Assembly (NCBI RefSeq): GCF_017313105.1 | Contig: NZ_JAFLND010000002.1 | Span: forward strand, 310,001 to 374,000 | Reading direction: 5' to 3' | From: [Muricauda] lutisoli (nom. illeg.) | GTDB lineage: Bacteria > Bacteroidota > Bacteroidia > Flavobacteriales > Flavobacteriaceae | Length of the DNA: 64,000 bases | Shown: positions 1 through 7,522 of the stretch, piece by piece | How positions within the stretch are numbered: position 1 is the first letter of the stretch | Layout: the number at the start of each line of letters is the position of its first letter | Position numbers and translations under genes: made by a program | The notes under the pieces: generated by a model | Databases searched by the model: none | What the model was told of the DNA's origin: nothing | Seen by the model: the letters and a program-made list of their open reading frames with translations, nothing else

Positions 1-304
1 GTTTTTTCTCCGGATTGGAAATGCCATTGGTAGCAAAAACCATTCGATACTCCATCCAACCCCAATACCATGAGGCCAAATAGAGCAACAACTTATGCTT
101 GTTCTCAAAATATCGATAAATAGAGCTCTCATTGGATTGAATGCGAACCCCTAACTTTTTAAACGTAAAGCATTCAAATCCGATTTCATCGATAAGCAGT
201 ATACTCTGCTCTACTATTTTCTTTCCCAAATCTGAAGATTCAGGGTCCTTTACATAGAGCTTTCCATTCATTTCCAATTTTACGGACTTCATCAAAATAT
301 CCAT
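1..304 (-). CDS. TetR/AcrR-family transcriptional regulator (3' part outside window)
   Basis: The gene runs off the left edge, so only about 101 N-terminal residues are visible. After a short lead they form the helix-turn-helix of TetR regulators: a first helix around GKKIVEQSILLIDEIGFECF, then TFKKLGVRI, then the recognition segment QSNESSIYRYFENKHKLL, which matches the usual (S)xxxIYRHFxxKxxLL pattern. The ligand-binding domain lies outside the window, so the inducer cannot be guessed. ATG at 304 is the first in-frame start after an in-frame TAA at 317-319; ATG at 292 is also possible. It is divergent from tag and has a small palindrome at 341-353 in the shared upstream region, so autoregulation is plausible. 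Confidence 0.8.
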   Translation of the reverse strand, partial: MDILMKSVKLEMNGKLYVKDPESSDLGKKIVEQSILLIDEIGFECFTFKKLGVRIQSNESSIYRYFENKHKLLLYLASWYWGWMEYRMVFATNGISNPEKK

Positions 305-340
305 TCCATCCAATTTTTAAAACAGATTCTCGCGAATATA

Positions 341-353
341 ATAGTATTACTAT
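341..353. promoter_or_regulatory. Palindrome in the TetR/tag divergent region, candidate operator
   Basis: ATAGTA-T-TACTAT is a perfect 6+1+6 inverted repeat 37 bases upstream of the TetR-family start. TetR repressors often bind such dyads next to their own gene. The assignment to this regulator is inferred from position only. Confidence 0.4.
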
Positions 354-400
354 CAATATTTAATACTTTAACTTTCAATTAACGATTTCTTATTTTACTG

Positions 401-408
401 TACTTTTG
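401..408 (+). promoter_or_regulatory. Bacteroidota -7 element upstream of tag
   Basis: TACTTTTG fits the Bacteroidota sigma consensus TAnnTTTG, 17 bases before the tag start. No clear TTG -33 element is seen. Confidence 0.45.
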
Positions 409-424
409 ATAAAAACGGACAGCA

Positions 425-988
425 ATGGACAAAGACAGATGTGGTTGGTGTGTTGGCGACAGCCTTTATGAATCCTATCATGACACCGAATGGGGCGTTC
501 CCGTAAAGGACGACGAAACCTTGTTCGAATTCCTGATATTGGAGACCTTTCAGGCAGGTTTGAGTTGGATCACGGTATTAAGAAAACGTGAAAATTTTAG
601 AAGGGCTTTTGACCATTTTAACTACGAAAAGATAGCAAACTACGACCAAAACAAGATTGACACCCTCCTGCAAGACCCTGGAATCATAAGAAATAAATTG
701 AAAGTGAACGCTACGGTTTCCAATGCAAGGGCATTTATGGAGGTTCAAAAAGAATTTGGTAGTTTCAGTAGCTATATTTGGGATTTTGTGGATGACAAAC
801 CGATAAAAAATGCGTGGAAAAACTACAAGAATGCCCCTGCGACCACCGAATTATCGGACACCATTAGCAAAGATTTGAAAAAACGTGGATTCAAGTTTGT
901 AGGGAGTACTGTGATTTATGCCCACATGCAGGCCACGGGCATGGTGAACGACCACGAAGTAAACTGTTTTAGATACCATGAAGTTTAA
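425..988 (+). CDS. tag: DNA-3-methyladenine glycosylase I
   Basis: This enzyme removes 3-methyladenine from alkylated DNA and starts base excision repair. The 187-residue length is normal for the family. The zinc-binding residues of Tag are present: Cys6 in RCGWC, His19 in YHDTEWG, and His177 and Cys181 in the C-terminal NDHEVNCFR. The substrate-pocket stretch ETFQAGLSWITVLRKR is also conserved. The ATG at 425 follows a TAnnTTTG promoter element. The next gene starts 11 bases before this one ends, which suggests translational coupling. Confidence 0.96.
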   Translation: MDKDRCGWCVGDSLYESYHDTEWGVPVKDDETLFEFLILETFQAGLSWITVLRKRENFRRAFDHFNYEKIANYDQNKIDTLLQDPGIIRNKLKVNATVSNARAFMEVQKEFGSFSSYIWDFVDDKPIKNAWKNYKNAPATTELSDTISKDLKKRGFKFVGSTVIYAHMQATGMVNDHEVNCFRYHEV

Positions 989-1559
989 ATACATCTTCTT
1001 TTTAATGCTTGGAATCGCACAAATAACAATTGCGCAAAACAAGTACGAACAAGAATCCAGAATTGACAAAGATGATTTCCCACGTAATTCCTATCTCTTG
1101 ATCGAAGATTATTTGGAAGATGCCAAACGTGTTCGATTTTATCAAGAGTCGGACAGTACCAAGAAAAGCTACGAAGCCAAGTTTAAAAAAAGGCGATTGC
1201 ACTACAGTGTCGAGTTCGACCAAGAAGGAAAACTGGAAGATGTAGAATTCAAAATAAAGGAAAGGGACATCCCGAACGATAGTTGGGAAACCATACAGTT
1301 TTATCTAGAAAAAAACCATAAAAAGTACAGGGTAAAGAAAATTCAGCAGCAATACCCTACTCGCAAGGGACAGTCCCTTGAGGAGACCTTGCACAATGCC
1401 TTCCAAAACTTGATATTGCCCGAAGTAAATTACGAACTGGTCTTTTCTGCCAAAGAAAGTGATGGTTTTCAGGAATACGAGGCGCTATTTGATTCCGAAG
1501 GAGAACTAAAACGAATCCGTAAATCTTTTCCACAAAGCTATGACCATGTCCTCTACTAA
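978..1559 (+). CDS. Exported protein of unknown function
   Basis: I do not recognise this 193-residue protein. It has a signal peptide (hydrophobic residues 5-18, cleavage likely after TIA-Q), so it should be periplasmic. The mature part contains two similar stretches that look like a duplicated fold: YEAKFKKRRLHYSVEFDQEG near residues 66-85 and YEALFDSEGELKRI near 168-181. This resembles the strand-turn pattern of small PepSY-like proteins, but the match is by eye only. It overlaps tag by 11 bases and the DUF2490 gene by 20 bases, so the three are probably co-transcribed. Confidence 0.75.
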   Translation: MKFKYIFFLMLGIAQITIAQNKYEQESRIDKDDFPRNSYLLIEDYLEDAKRVRFYQESDSTKKSYEAKFKKRRLHYSVEFDQEGKLEDVEFKIKERDIPNDSWETIQFYLEKNHKKYRVKKIQQQYPTRKGQSLEETLHNAFQNLILPEVNYELVFSAKESDGFQEYEALFDSEGELKRIRKSFPQSYDHVLY

Positions 1560-2229
1560 ATGGTTTTTACTCGTTTCGTTTTTATTGTTTATGAGCTCTG
1601 CTCTGAGTCAAGAAAACCTGACAGGATATTGGCAGCCGCAATTTGCCGTGAACTATCAAGTTGCAAGGGGTTATTCCCATAATTTTTCCATAGCCAACCG
1701 AAACTACATTTTTGATGCTGAAGAATTAACCTTAAAGGCGAGACAATTGGATATTGCTCATTTTTCCAAATGGAATATCAGGGACAATCAAAGTATCGCT
1801 TTGGGCGTTCAATATAGATTCCGAAACAACTTTGAGGACAAAGAGAACGAACTTCGACTTACCCAGCAGTACAATATTACCACTAAGCCGTTTGCCATTC
1901 GATTTGGACATAGGATCCGGACCGAGCAACGTATCACAAACGCATTGACCACCCACAGGTTCCGGTACCGATTTGCGCTTGATTTTCCTTTGGTTGGTGA
2001 AAAATTGGACCCTGGAGAACCTTATTTTGTAGGGAGCTTCGAAAACCTTTTGAGTGTAACCAAACATAACGCCCCGCAATATGATACGCGTTTAGCGGGA
2101 CAAGTAGGCTGGCAATTGAATGGCAGTATTAAATTTCAGGTGGGTGTGGAGTACCGAATGGAAGACTTTAGCTCGAGTATGCCACAGAACATTTTCCTTT
2201 TACTTACGAACGCCCAATTGGCCTTGTAG
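1540..2229 (+). CDS. DUF2490 outer-membrane-like protein
   Basis: This 229-residue protein has an N-terminal signal sequence (LLVSFLLFMSSALSQ) followed by alternating hydrophobic and polar strands with aromatic ends, such as SIALGVQYRFRNNF, FAIRFGHRIRTEQRI and IKFQVGVEYRMEDF. That pattern fits a small beta-barrel, and the sequence resembles the DUF2490 family common in Bacteroidota. The function is unknown. ATG at 1540 overlaps the preceding gene by 20 bases; a second ATG at 1546 is also possible. Its last 30 bases overlap the end of the convergent aat gene, so no intrinsic terminator separates them. Confidence 0.8.
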   Translation: MTMSSTKWFLLVSFLLFMSSALSQENLTGYWQPQFAVNYQVARGYSHNFSIANRNYIFDAEELTLKARQLDIAHFSKWNIRDNQSIALGVQYRFRNNFEDKENELRLTQQYNITTKPFAIRFGHRIRTEQRITNALTTHRFRYRFALDFPLVGEKLDPGEPYFVGSFENLLSVTKHNAPQYDTRLAGQVGWQLNGSIKFQVGVEYRMEDFSSSMPQNIFLLLTNAQLAL

Positions 2230-2874
2230 AATTTTCACAAATTCCTTTCTGGGAATCAGCTCGGCGCCCAAGCTTTCCAAATGATCGGTATGTACTTGAC
2301 AATCTATAAGCTGATAACCTTTTTCCGCGAGCTCCTTTGCCATTTGTATAAACGCAAATTTTGAGGCATTGGCCCGTAAACTGAACATACTCTCCCCACA
2401 AAACACATGGCCAAGGTCTACCCCATACAAACCACCGACCAAATCCCCTTCTTCCCAAACCTCATAGGATTTGGCATACCCTTTTTTATAGAGGTTCATG
2501 TAGGCGGTCTTCATTTCGGGAGTGATCCAGGTACCGTCTTGGCCTTTGCGCTCAATTTGGGCACAATAGTCCATCACCTGCTCAAAACAGGTGTTTTGGG
2601 TAAGGGTAAAAGAGCCATCACGTATTACCTTACGCATGCTTTTGGACACTTTTACCTTTTGTGGAAAAAGCACCATTCGGGGATCGGGGGTCCACCACAA
2701 AATCAAGGAATCGTCATTGAACCATGGGAAAATTCCATTTTTATATGCCAACAACAATCGTTCTGGGGATAGATCGCCACCAACGGCAAGCAGTCCATCT
2801 TCACTAGCGTTTTCAACCGGAGGAAACTCCAACCTCTTGTTTAAGAAATGTAAGGGCGTATTTTCCAAGCGCAA
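2200..2874 (-). CDS. aat: Leucyl/phenylalanyl-tRNA-protein transferase
   Basis: The enzyme transfers Leu or Phe from aminoacyl-tRNA to N-terminal Arg or Lys of proteins, marking them for ClpAP under the N-end rule. Family signatures are clear: FPPVENASEDGLLAVGGDLS, YKNGIFPWF, WWTPDPRMV, GTWITPEM, and GGLYGVDLGHVFCGESMFS, which carries the core fold. The reading frame has no ATG at its front. The start at 2874 is TTG, placed so that the conserved FPPVE-EDGLLA segment sits at the usual distance from the N terminus. The gene overlaps the tail of the DUF2490 gene on the other strand. Confidence 0.95.
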   Translation of the reverse strand: MRLENTPLHFLNKRLEFPPVENASEDGLLAVGGDLSPERLLLAYKNGIFPWFNDDSLILWWTPDPRMVLFPQKVKVSKSMRKVIRDGSFTLTQNTCFEQVMDYCAQIERKGQDGTWITPEMKTAYMNLYKKGYAKSYEVWEEGDLVGGLYGVDLGHVFCGESMFSLRANASKFAFIQMAKELAEKGYQLIDCQVHTDHLESLGAELIPRKEFVKILQGQLGVRK

Positions 2875-2908
2875 TTTTTTCTAAAAATACAAATCGGCCC
2901 AAAAACAA

Positions 2909-2937
2909 GAAAATCTGGACCCAAGGTCCAGATTTTC
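2909..2937 (-). terminator. Intrinsic terminator after the DUF3127 gene
   Basis: A perfect 13-bp stem (GAAAATCTGGACC) with a CAA loop lies 29 bases past the DUF3127 stop. On the minus strand it is followed by TTGTTTTT. Confidence 0.85.
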
Positions 2938-2965
2938 CAGTTGATTTTATTGAACAGCTTTTCGT

Positions 2966-3346
2966 TTAGAACGGTAAATCATCGTGGTCTTCCTCGTTGA
3001 GGTCATCCGCAGGTTCAAAAGCCTCCATCGGTGGAACAGGGGGCATATTGTCCGAACCAGGCTGTTCAGGCTGAAGGTTTTCGATTCTCCATCCCTGGAT
3101 CGAGTTAAAATATTTCGTTTCTCCTTGAGGGTTAACCCACTCTCTTCCTCTCAGGTTGATGCTGACCTTCACCATTTGCCCAACGCTGTAGTTGTTAAGC
3201 AAATCGCATTTGTCCTGCACAAATTCGACCAATATATGTTGTGGATATTGCTCTTCAGTCGTCACGACCATCTCCCTTTTTCTGAAACCATTGTTGCCAT
3301 ACGTTTTGGTCTCATCTATCAATTTGATTCTTCCCTGAACTTCCAT
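2966..3346 (-). CDS. DUF3127 protein with an SSB-like acidic tail
   Basis: This 126-residue protein belongs to DUF3127, a Bacteroidota family with an OB-fold-like core (residues 1-90: EVQGRIKLIDETKTYG, FRKREMVVTTEEQYPQ, WRIEN). A proline-rich linker follows, and the last residues are EEDHDDLPF. That ending is almost the same as the tip of the bona fide SSB in this window (EEEDDDLPF at 28698), which in SSB docks repair and replication partners. I infer a DNA-related role as an SSB-like accessory protein; direct evidence is lacking. It is transcribed alone, with its own terminator at 2909-2937. Confidence 0.85.
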   Translation of the reverse strand: MEVQGRIKLIDETKTYGNNGFRKREMVVTTEEQYPQHILVEFVQDKCDLLNNYSVGQMVKVSINLRGREWVNPQGETKYFNSIQGWRIENLQPEQPGSDNMPPVPPMEAFEPADDLNEEDHDDLPF

Positions 3347-3469
3347 GCAATGTTAATTTTTGTTGAAAATTCAAAAGTACATAAAATGAATTCCATGGAC
3401 AGGCGTTATTTCAACTAACTATCAACATGTTTTCCAATTACCTATCTTTAAAACAGAATTCGACCACCA

Positions 3470-4621
3470 ATGAACTTTAGCACCAAACGGAAAACCTCCA
3501 ATATCATCCTACTGATATCCGCATTCATCATTGTGAGTCTTATTTTATGGAACACCAATAGTTTTTTTAAAAAATTTAAGGAAGAGGAGCGTTTAAAAAT
3601 GGAAATATGGGCCACCGCCCAATTGGAGCTCATCCAATCCTCCGTAGATCAAGAACTGGGCAACCTCACCCTAAAAGTGCTTGGAAACAACACCTCTACG
3701 CCAATGATCTTGGTGAATGAAGAGGGGTCATATAAAACGCACAACATCCCAGAAGACAAGGTTGCGGATAGTGCTTACATCCAAAAAAAGATAGCTCAAT
3801 TCAAAAGTGAGAACCAGCCCATAGAAATTATCCAGGAAGATGAATTACTGGAAACACTTTACTACGGCAACTCCGAGGTTTTGAATAAATTAAAGTATTA
3901 CCCCTTGGCATTGTTGCTGATCATTTTCCTGTTTGGAGCGGTAATCTTCTTTTTCTTCCGGACCAACAAAGCATCGGAACAGAACAAGCTTTGGGCGGGC
4001 ATGGCCAAGGAAACGGCACATCAAATAGGTACACCTCTTACCTCGCTCCTGGGTTGGAACGAATTATTGAAGTCAGAGGATATCAATCCAGAGGTAACCC
4101 AAGAAATTGCAAAGGACATTGACCGATTGGAGACCATCACCGAACGTTTTTCCAAGATTGGTTCCGTGCCCGAATTACGGGAACATGATATTGTTTCCGA
4201 AACCAAAAAAGCCTATGATTACCTAAAGCAACGTAGCTCCAAATTGGTACATTTTTCTTTCAGCTCCAATGTGGATGAAGCCAAAGTGCTCATGAATCCA
4301 CCCTTGTACAACTGGAGCATCGAAAACTTGGTGAAAAACGGCATCGATGCCATGAAGGGCAAGGGAAATATTGCCATCCAAATTGAAAAGAAGGGGCAAA
4401 ACATCCATATTTTGGTATCGGATACCGGTCATGGCATACCAAAAAGCGATTTCCAGACCATTTTTAATCCAGGGGTGACTTCCAAACAAAGAGGCTGGGG
4501 ATTAGGCCTTTCATTGGTAAAAAGAATCGTGGAAGAATACCATAAAGGAAAAATTAAAGTATTTTCGTCAAGTAAAGAAGGAACTATCATGCAAATTTCC
4601 CTACGCGCACTAGAAAATTAA
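3470..4621 (+). CDS. Membrane sensor histidine kinase, orphan
   Basis: This 383-residue kinase has transmembrane helices at about 11-28 and 140-162 enclosing an extracytoplasmic sensor segment of about 110 residues. The dimerisation helix carries the phospho-acceptor His184 in MAKETAHQIGTPL. The ATPase domain shows the N box (ENLVKNGIDAMKGKG), the G1 box (VSDTGHGIP) and the G2 box (GWGLGLSLVKRI). All catalytic motifs look intact. No response regulator is adjacent, so its partner is elsewhere. The next gene, a zinc-ribbon membrane protein, starts 4 bases downstream and is probably co-transcribed. The sensor segment gives no clue to the signal. Confidence 0.9.
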   Translation: MNFSTKRKTSNIILLISAFIIVSLILWNTNSFFKKFKEEERLKMEIWATAQLELIQSSVDQELGNLTLKVLGNNTSTPMILVNEEGSYKTHNIPEDKVADSAYIQKKIAQFKSENQPIEIIQEDELLETLYYGNSEVLNKLKYYPLALLLIIFLFGAVIFFFFRTNKASEQNKLWAGMAKETAHQIGTPLTSLLGWNELLKSEDINPEVTQEIAKDIDRLETITERFSKIGSVPELREHDIVSETKKAYDYLKQRSSKLVHFSFSSNVDEAKVLMNPPLYNWSIENLVKNGIDAMKGKGNIAIQIEKKGQNIHILVSDTGHGIPKSDFQTIFNPGVTSKQRGWGLGLSLVKRIVEEYHKGKIKVFSSSKEGTIMQISLRALEN

Positions 4622-4624
4622 ATT

Positions 4625-4969
4625 ATGGCCAAGGAAAAACAACTTGTAATCCAAGAAGCTGATATTACCAACAACTGCCCCAAATGTTTTAATCAGGAAC
4701 TTAAGATTACGTTCTATCAAAAACACACTTTTAACGCACTTTACCACAGGACAACCGGTGTTGTTACCAACGAGATAAAATGTAAAAAATGTGACTCGGT
4801 AATTTATCCCGTGGATTGGACTCCCGATATTGAGCGCGTTTATGAATACTACAACAAACTGGTCAAACCGGACAGGCCTGCCGTTCGGTTCACCATGCTA
4901 TTCTTTATTATTTTAATTTTAATGTTGTGCTTGGCAGCAGCGGGAGTATACTTTTATCTAGAAAGTTAA
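4625..4969 (+). CDS. Zinc-ribbon protein with a C-terminal membrane anchor
   Basis: This 114-residue protein has two CxxC knuckles, CPKC near residue 18 and CKKC near 54, spaced as in a zinc ribbon. A hydrophobic helix follows (residues about 90-111, MLFFIILILMLCLAAAGVYF). It would be anchored in the inner membrane by its tail with the ribbon in the cytoplasm. I do not recognise a named family. It sits 4 bases after the orphan histidine kinase, which suggests a shared transcript and possibly a shared process. Its last 4 bases overlap the end of the convergent HIT gene. Confidence 0.75.
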   Translation: MAKEKQLVIQEADITNNCPKCFNQELKITFYQKHTFNALYHRTTGVVTNEIKCKKCDSVIYPVDWTPDIERVYEYYNKLVKPDRPAVRFTMLFFIILILMLCLAAAGVYFYLES

Positions 4970-5355
4970 AGGTTGGATTTTATGGCTTCGGCAACTTTTT
5001 CAAACTCTTCTGGCGTTAGGCTTTCCTTTTGCTGAAAAGTAGCGTTCGCCATAGTGTTCAATGGAATAAGATGCACATGCACATGCGGCACTTCGAGTCC
5101 GATTACCGACATTCCCACACGTTTGCAAGGAACAGCTTTTTCGATGGCAAGACCAACCTTTCTGGAAAACGCCATCAATTTCATATAGGATTCCTCATCA
5201 AGGTCCATGATCTTGTCCACTTCTTTCTTCGGCACGCACAAGGTATGGCCTTTGGAGTTAGGGTTGATGTCCAAAAATGCATAGTTGTCATCATCCTCCG
5301 CGATTTTATAGGAGGGTATTTCCCCATTTATGATCTTTGTGAAGATACTGGCCAT
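4966..5355 (-). CDS. HIT-family nucleotide hydrolase
   Basis: This 129-residue protein is a histidine-triad hydrolase, likely acting on nucleoside phosphoramidates or adenylated compounds in the cytoplasm. The front motif FTKIINGEIPSYKIAEDD and the catalytic HVHVHLIPL (pattern HxHxHxx) are intact. The length is normal for HINT-type proteins. It lies directly downstream of greA on the same strand, but the greA terminator at 5379-5400 separates them by only 24 bases from its ATG. It may therefore be expressed by read-through or from a promoter inside that short gap. The physiological substrate cannot be told from sequence. Confidence 0.92.
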   Translation of the reverse strand: MASIFTKIINGEIPSYKIAEDDDNYAFLDINPNSKGHTLCVPKKEVDKIMDLDEESYMKLMAFSRKVGLAIEKAVPCKRVGMSVIGLEVPHVHVHLIPLNTMANATFQQKESLTPEEFEKVAEAIKSNL

Positions 5356-5378
5356 TTTGATTCGGTTTTAAAATAAAA

Positions 5379-5400
5379 AATCCCGTTGTTCAACGGGATT
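5379..5400 (-). terminator. Intrinsic terminator after greA
   Basis: A perfect 10-bp stem (AATCCCGTTG) with a 2-base loop is followed on the minus strand by TTTTATTTT after the stem A/T pairs. It lies in the 68-base gap between greA and the HIT gene. Confidence 0.8.
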
Positions 5401-5423
5401 AAATATAACCAATTTAGCTGCTA

Positions 5424-5900
5424 TTACTCTCGGGTAATCTCTAAAATTTCAAATTTAAGGGTACCGTTCGGGACCTTGATCTCTGCCACGTCACCCACCT
5501 TTTTGCCCAACAATCCTTTTCCTATCGGGGATGTCACGGAAATCTTGCCTGTCTTCAGGTCCGCTTCGCTTTCCGCCACCAAGGTGTACTTCATTTCCAT
5601 TCCGTTGGCCTGGTTTTTAAGTTTTACGGTGGAAAGCACCAATATTTTTGATGTGTCCAGTTGCGATTCATCTATCAAACGGGCATTGGCCAAGGTTTCT
5701 TCCATTTTGGAAATCTTCATTTCCAAAAGGCCTTGGGCTTCTTTGGCAGCATCATATTCTGCGTTCTCGGAAAGATCGCCTTTATCCCTTGCTTCGGCAA
5801 TGGCCTGAGATGCTTTAGGACGTTCCACATCTTTTAAGTGGTTCAATTCGTCCCTCAACTTCTTCAATCCTTCAGGTGTATAGTATGAAACTTTGCTCAT
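5424..5900 (-). CDS. greA: Transcription elongation factor GreA
   Basis: GreA rescues backtracked RNA polymerase by stimulating cleavage of the nascent RNA 3' end. The 158-residue length is typical. The N-terminal coiled coil contains YYTPEGLKKLRDELNHL and the acidic tip EARDKGDLSENAEYDAAKE, which enters the polymerase secondary channel. The C-terminal domain includes GKISVTSPIGKGLLGKKVGD. ATG at 5900 is the family start. A terminator follows at 5379-5400. Confidence 0.96.
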   Translation of the reverse strand: MSKVSYYTPEGLKKLRDELNHLKDVERPKASQAIAEARDKGDLSENAEYDAAKEAQGLLEMKISKMEETLANARLIDESQLDTSKILVLSTVKLKNQANGMEMKYTLVAESEADLKTGKISVTSPIGKGLLGKKVGDVAEIKVPNGTLKFEILEITRE

Positions 5901-5979
5901 ATCGTTGATTTTTAATGCAAAGAGGCACTGAAGAAAATCAAAAAAATTTCCCCAATGAACTCTTCTCTACAAATACAAA

Positions 5980-6027
5980 AAATCCTCAACGATACCTATG
6001 ACCTGCATGGTATTTTTGCGAGGATTT
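5980..6027. repeat. Imperfect stem-loop between greA and the Rieske-like gene
   Basis: AAATCCTC (5980-5987) pairs with GAGGATTT (6020-6027), and inside it GATACC (5991-5996) pairs with GGTAT (6009-6013), with one wobble pair possible. The structure is unexplained; neither side has a convincing U-tract. Confidence 0.4.
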
Positions 6028-6087
6028 AACGCAAATATAGGCAAATTTTCATCAACTTTGTTCATGAATCATTTTCAAACATTGACC

Positions 6088-6522
6088 ATGAAGCACTTCT
6101 GGGCCATTGTAATTCTGGCACTTATTTTATCCTGCAGCTCGGATACTTCCAACCGAAATCCGTATTTACAGGAAGTACGATTTCGATTTGAATTGAACCT
6201 TAACCTCCCATTGTACAATAACCTACAAAATATTGGAAATCCTGTTTATGTGGGCAACAATGGAGTAGGCACAAGAGGTGCTTTTGTTATAAATGCAGGG
6301 TCCAGTTTTATGGCATGGGAAGCCAGTTGCCCCAATCATGTTCCCAATGAATGTTCCACCATGACAATTGATGGGCAGAATGCAGTTTGTAGCTGTGAGG
6401 GTTATACCTATAATCTATTTACGGGGCAACAATTGGACAGGCCCGATGATGGAAACCGATATTACGATCTTCTATTCTACAGGGCCACACAAAGCGGTAA
6501 TGTTGTAATTATATCCAATTAA
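6088..6522 (+). CDS. Rieske-like lipoprotein with altered cluster ligands
   Basis: From the ATG at 6088 the protein has a lipoprotein signal ending LILSC (Cys16). An upstream extension of the frame would put the start before the likely promoter (CAACTTTG at about 6052), so I prefer 6088. The fold resembles a Rieske 2Fe-2S domain: FVINAGSSFMAWEASCPNH, then CSCEGYTYNLFTGQQLDRP. However, the normal ligands CxH and CxxH appear as CPNH and CSCE, so the second His is replaced by Glu and the first motif is one residue longer. Loss of the cluster is likely. The protein should sit on a membrane facing the periplasm or surface. Function unknown. Confidence 0.75.
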   Translation: MKHFWAIVILALILSCSSDTSNRNPYLQEVRFRFELNLNLPLYNNLQNIGNPVYVGNNGVGTRGAFVINAGSSFMAWEASCPNHVPNECSTMTIDGQNAVCSCEGYTYNLFTGQQLDRPDDGNRYYDLLFYRATQSGNVVIISN

Positions 6523-6531
6523 TATTTTTTA

Positions 6532-7518
6532 ATGAAGTATAGAAAACTCGGAAGAACGGGAATAAAAGTATCGGAAATCTCATTGGGCACTTGGCAAGTT
6601 GGTGGAAAATGGGGTTCCGGTTTTGACGATGGTCTTGCAGAACATATTATCAATGAGGCTATAGATGAGGGTGTAAACTTTATAGATACCGCCGATGTTT
6701 ACGAAGCTGGAGCAAGTGAAGCAGCTGTAGGCCGAGTAGTAAAATCCAGATCGGAAGAGGTTTTTGTGGCTACGAAATGTGGCAGACAGATCAGTCCACA
6801 TGTGAATGAAGGGTATACGGTGGAAGTACTGCGAAAATATGTGGAGGACAGCTTAAAAAATACTGGGTTGGATTGTTTGGATTTGATTCAATTGCACTGC
6901 CCACCTACCGAAGTTTATTACAGACCCGAAATTTTTGAATTGTTTGACCGATTAAAAGATGAAGGCAAAATAAAGAACCTCGGGGTGAGCGTGGAAAAAG
7001 TGGAAGAAGGCTTAAAGGCAATCGAATATCCGAATGTGAACACGGTTCAAATTATATTCAACATGTTTAGGCAACGCCCTTCGGAACTGTTTTTTGAACA
7101 GGTACAGAAAAAAGATATTGGTGTAATTGTGCGAGTACCACTGGCCAGTGGATTGCTTACCGGAAAATTTACAAAAGACTCCACTTTTGAAAAAGACGAT
7201 CATAGATTCTTTAACAGGGAAGGTGCAGCTTTTGATAAGGGCGAGACCTTTAGCGGCGTTCCTTTTGATATAGGTCTGCAAGCCGTGGATGAACTTAAAA
7301 AAGTGTTCCCAAACAGAGAAAACCTTGCACCAATAGCGCTTCGTTGGATATTGGATTTCCCAGAAGTCAGTTGCATTATTCCAGGAGCATCCAAAGTAAT
7401 ACATCTAAAAAGTAATCTTGAAGCTGTGGAATTACCATCGCTTACCGAAGAAGAAAAAGCGGCTGTAAAGCAAATTTATGACAAGCATATAAAAAAGCAC
7501 GTGCACCAACTTTGGTAA
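6532..7518 (+). CDS. Aldo/keto reductase
   Basis: This 328-residue NAD(P)H-dependent oxidoreductase belongs to the AKR superfamily. It shows the N-terminal MKYRKLGRTGIKVSEISLGTW, the catalytic Asp and Tyr in NFIDTADVYEAGASE, the active-site Lys in VFVATKCG, and His in LIQLHCPP. The cofactor loop is seen in PGASKVIHLKSNL near residue 283. The gene starts 9 bases after the Rieske-like lipoprotein gene, which suggests one transcript. The substrate is not predictable. It converges on the Gfo/Idh gene with a 4-base gap. Confidence 0.93.
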   Translation: MKYRKLGRTGIKVSEISLGTWQVGGKWGSGFDDGLAEHIINEAIDEGVNFIDTADVYEAGASEAAVGRVVKSRSEEVFVATKCGRQISPHVNEGYTVEVLRKYVEDSLKNTGLDCLDLIQLHCPPTEVYYRPEIFELFDRLKDEGKIKNLGVSVEKVEEGLKAIEYPNVNTVQIIFNMFRQRPSELFFEQVQKKDIGVIVRVPLASGLLTGKFTKDSTFEKDDHRFFNREGAAFDKGETFSGVPFDIGLQAVDELKKVFPNRENLAPIALRWILDFPEVSCIIPGASKVIHLKSNLEAVELPSLTEEEKAAVKQIYDKHIKKHVHQLW

Positions 7519-7522
7519 AAGA

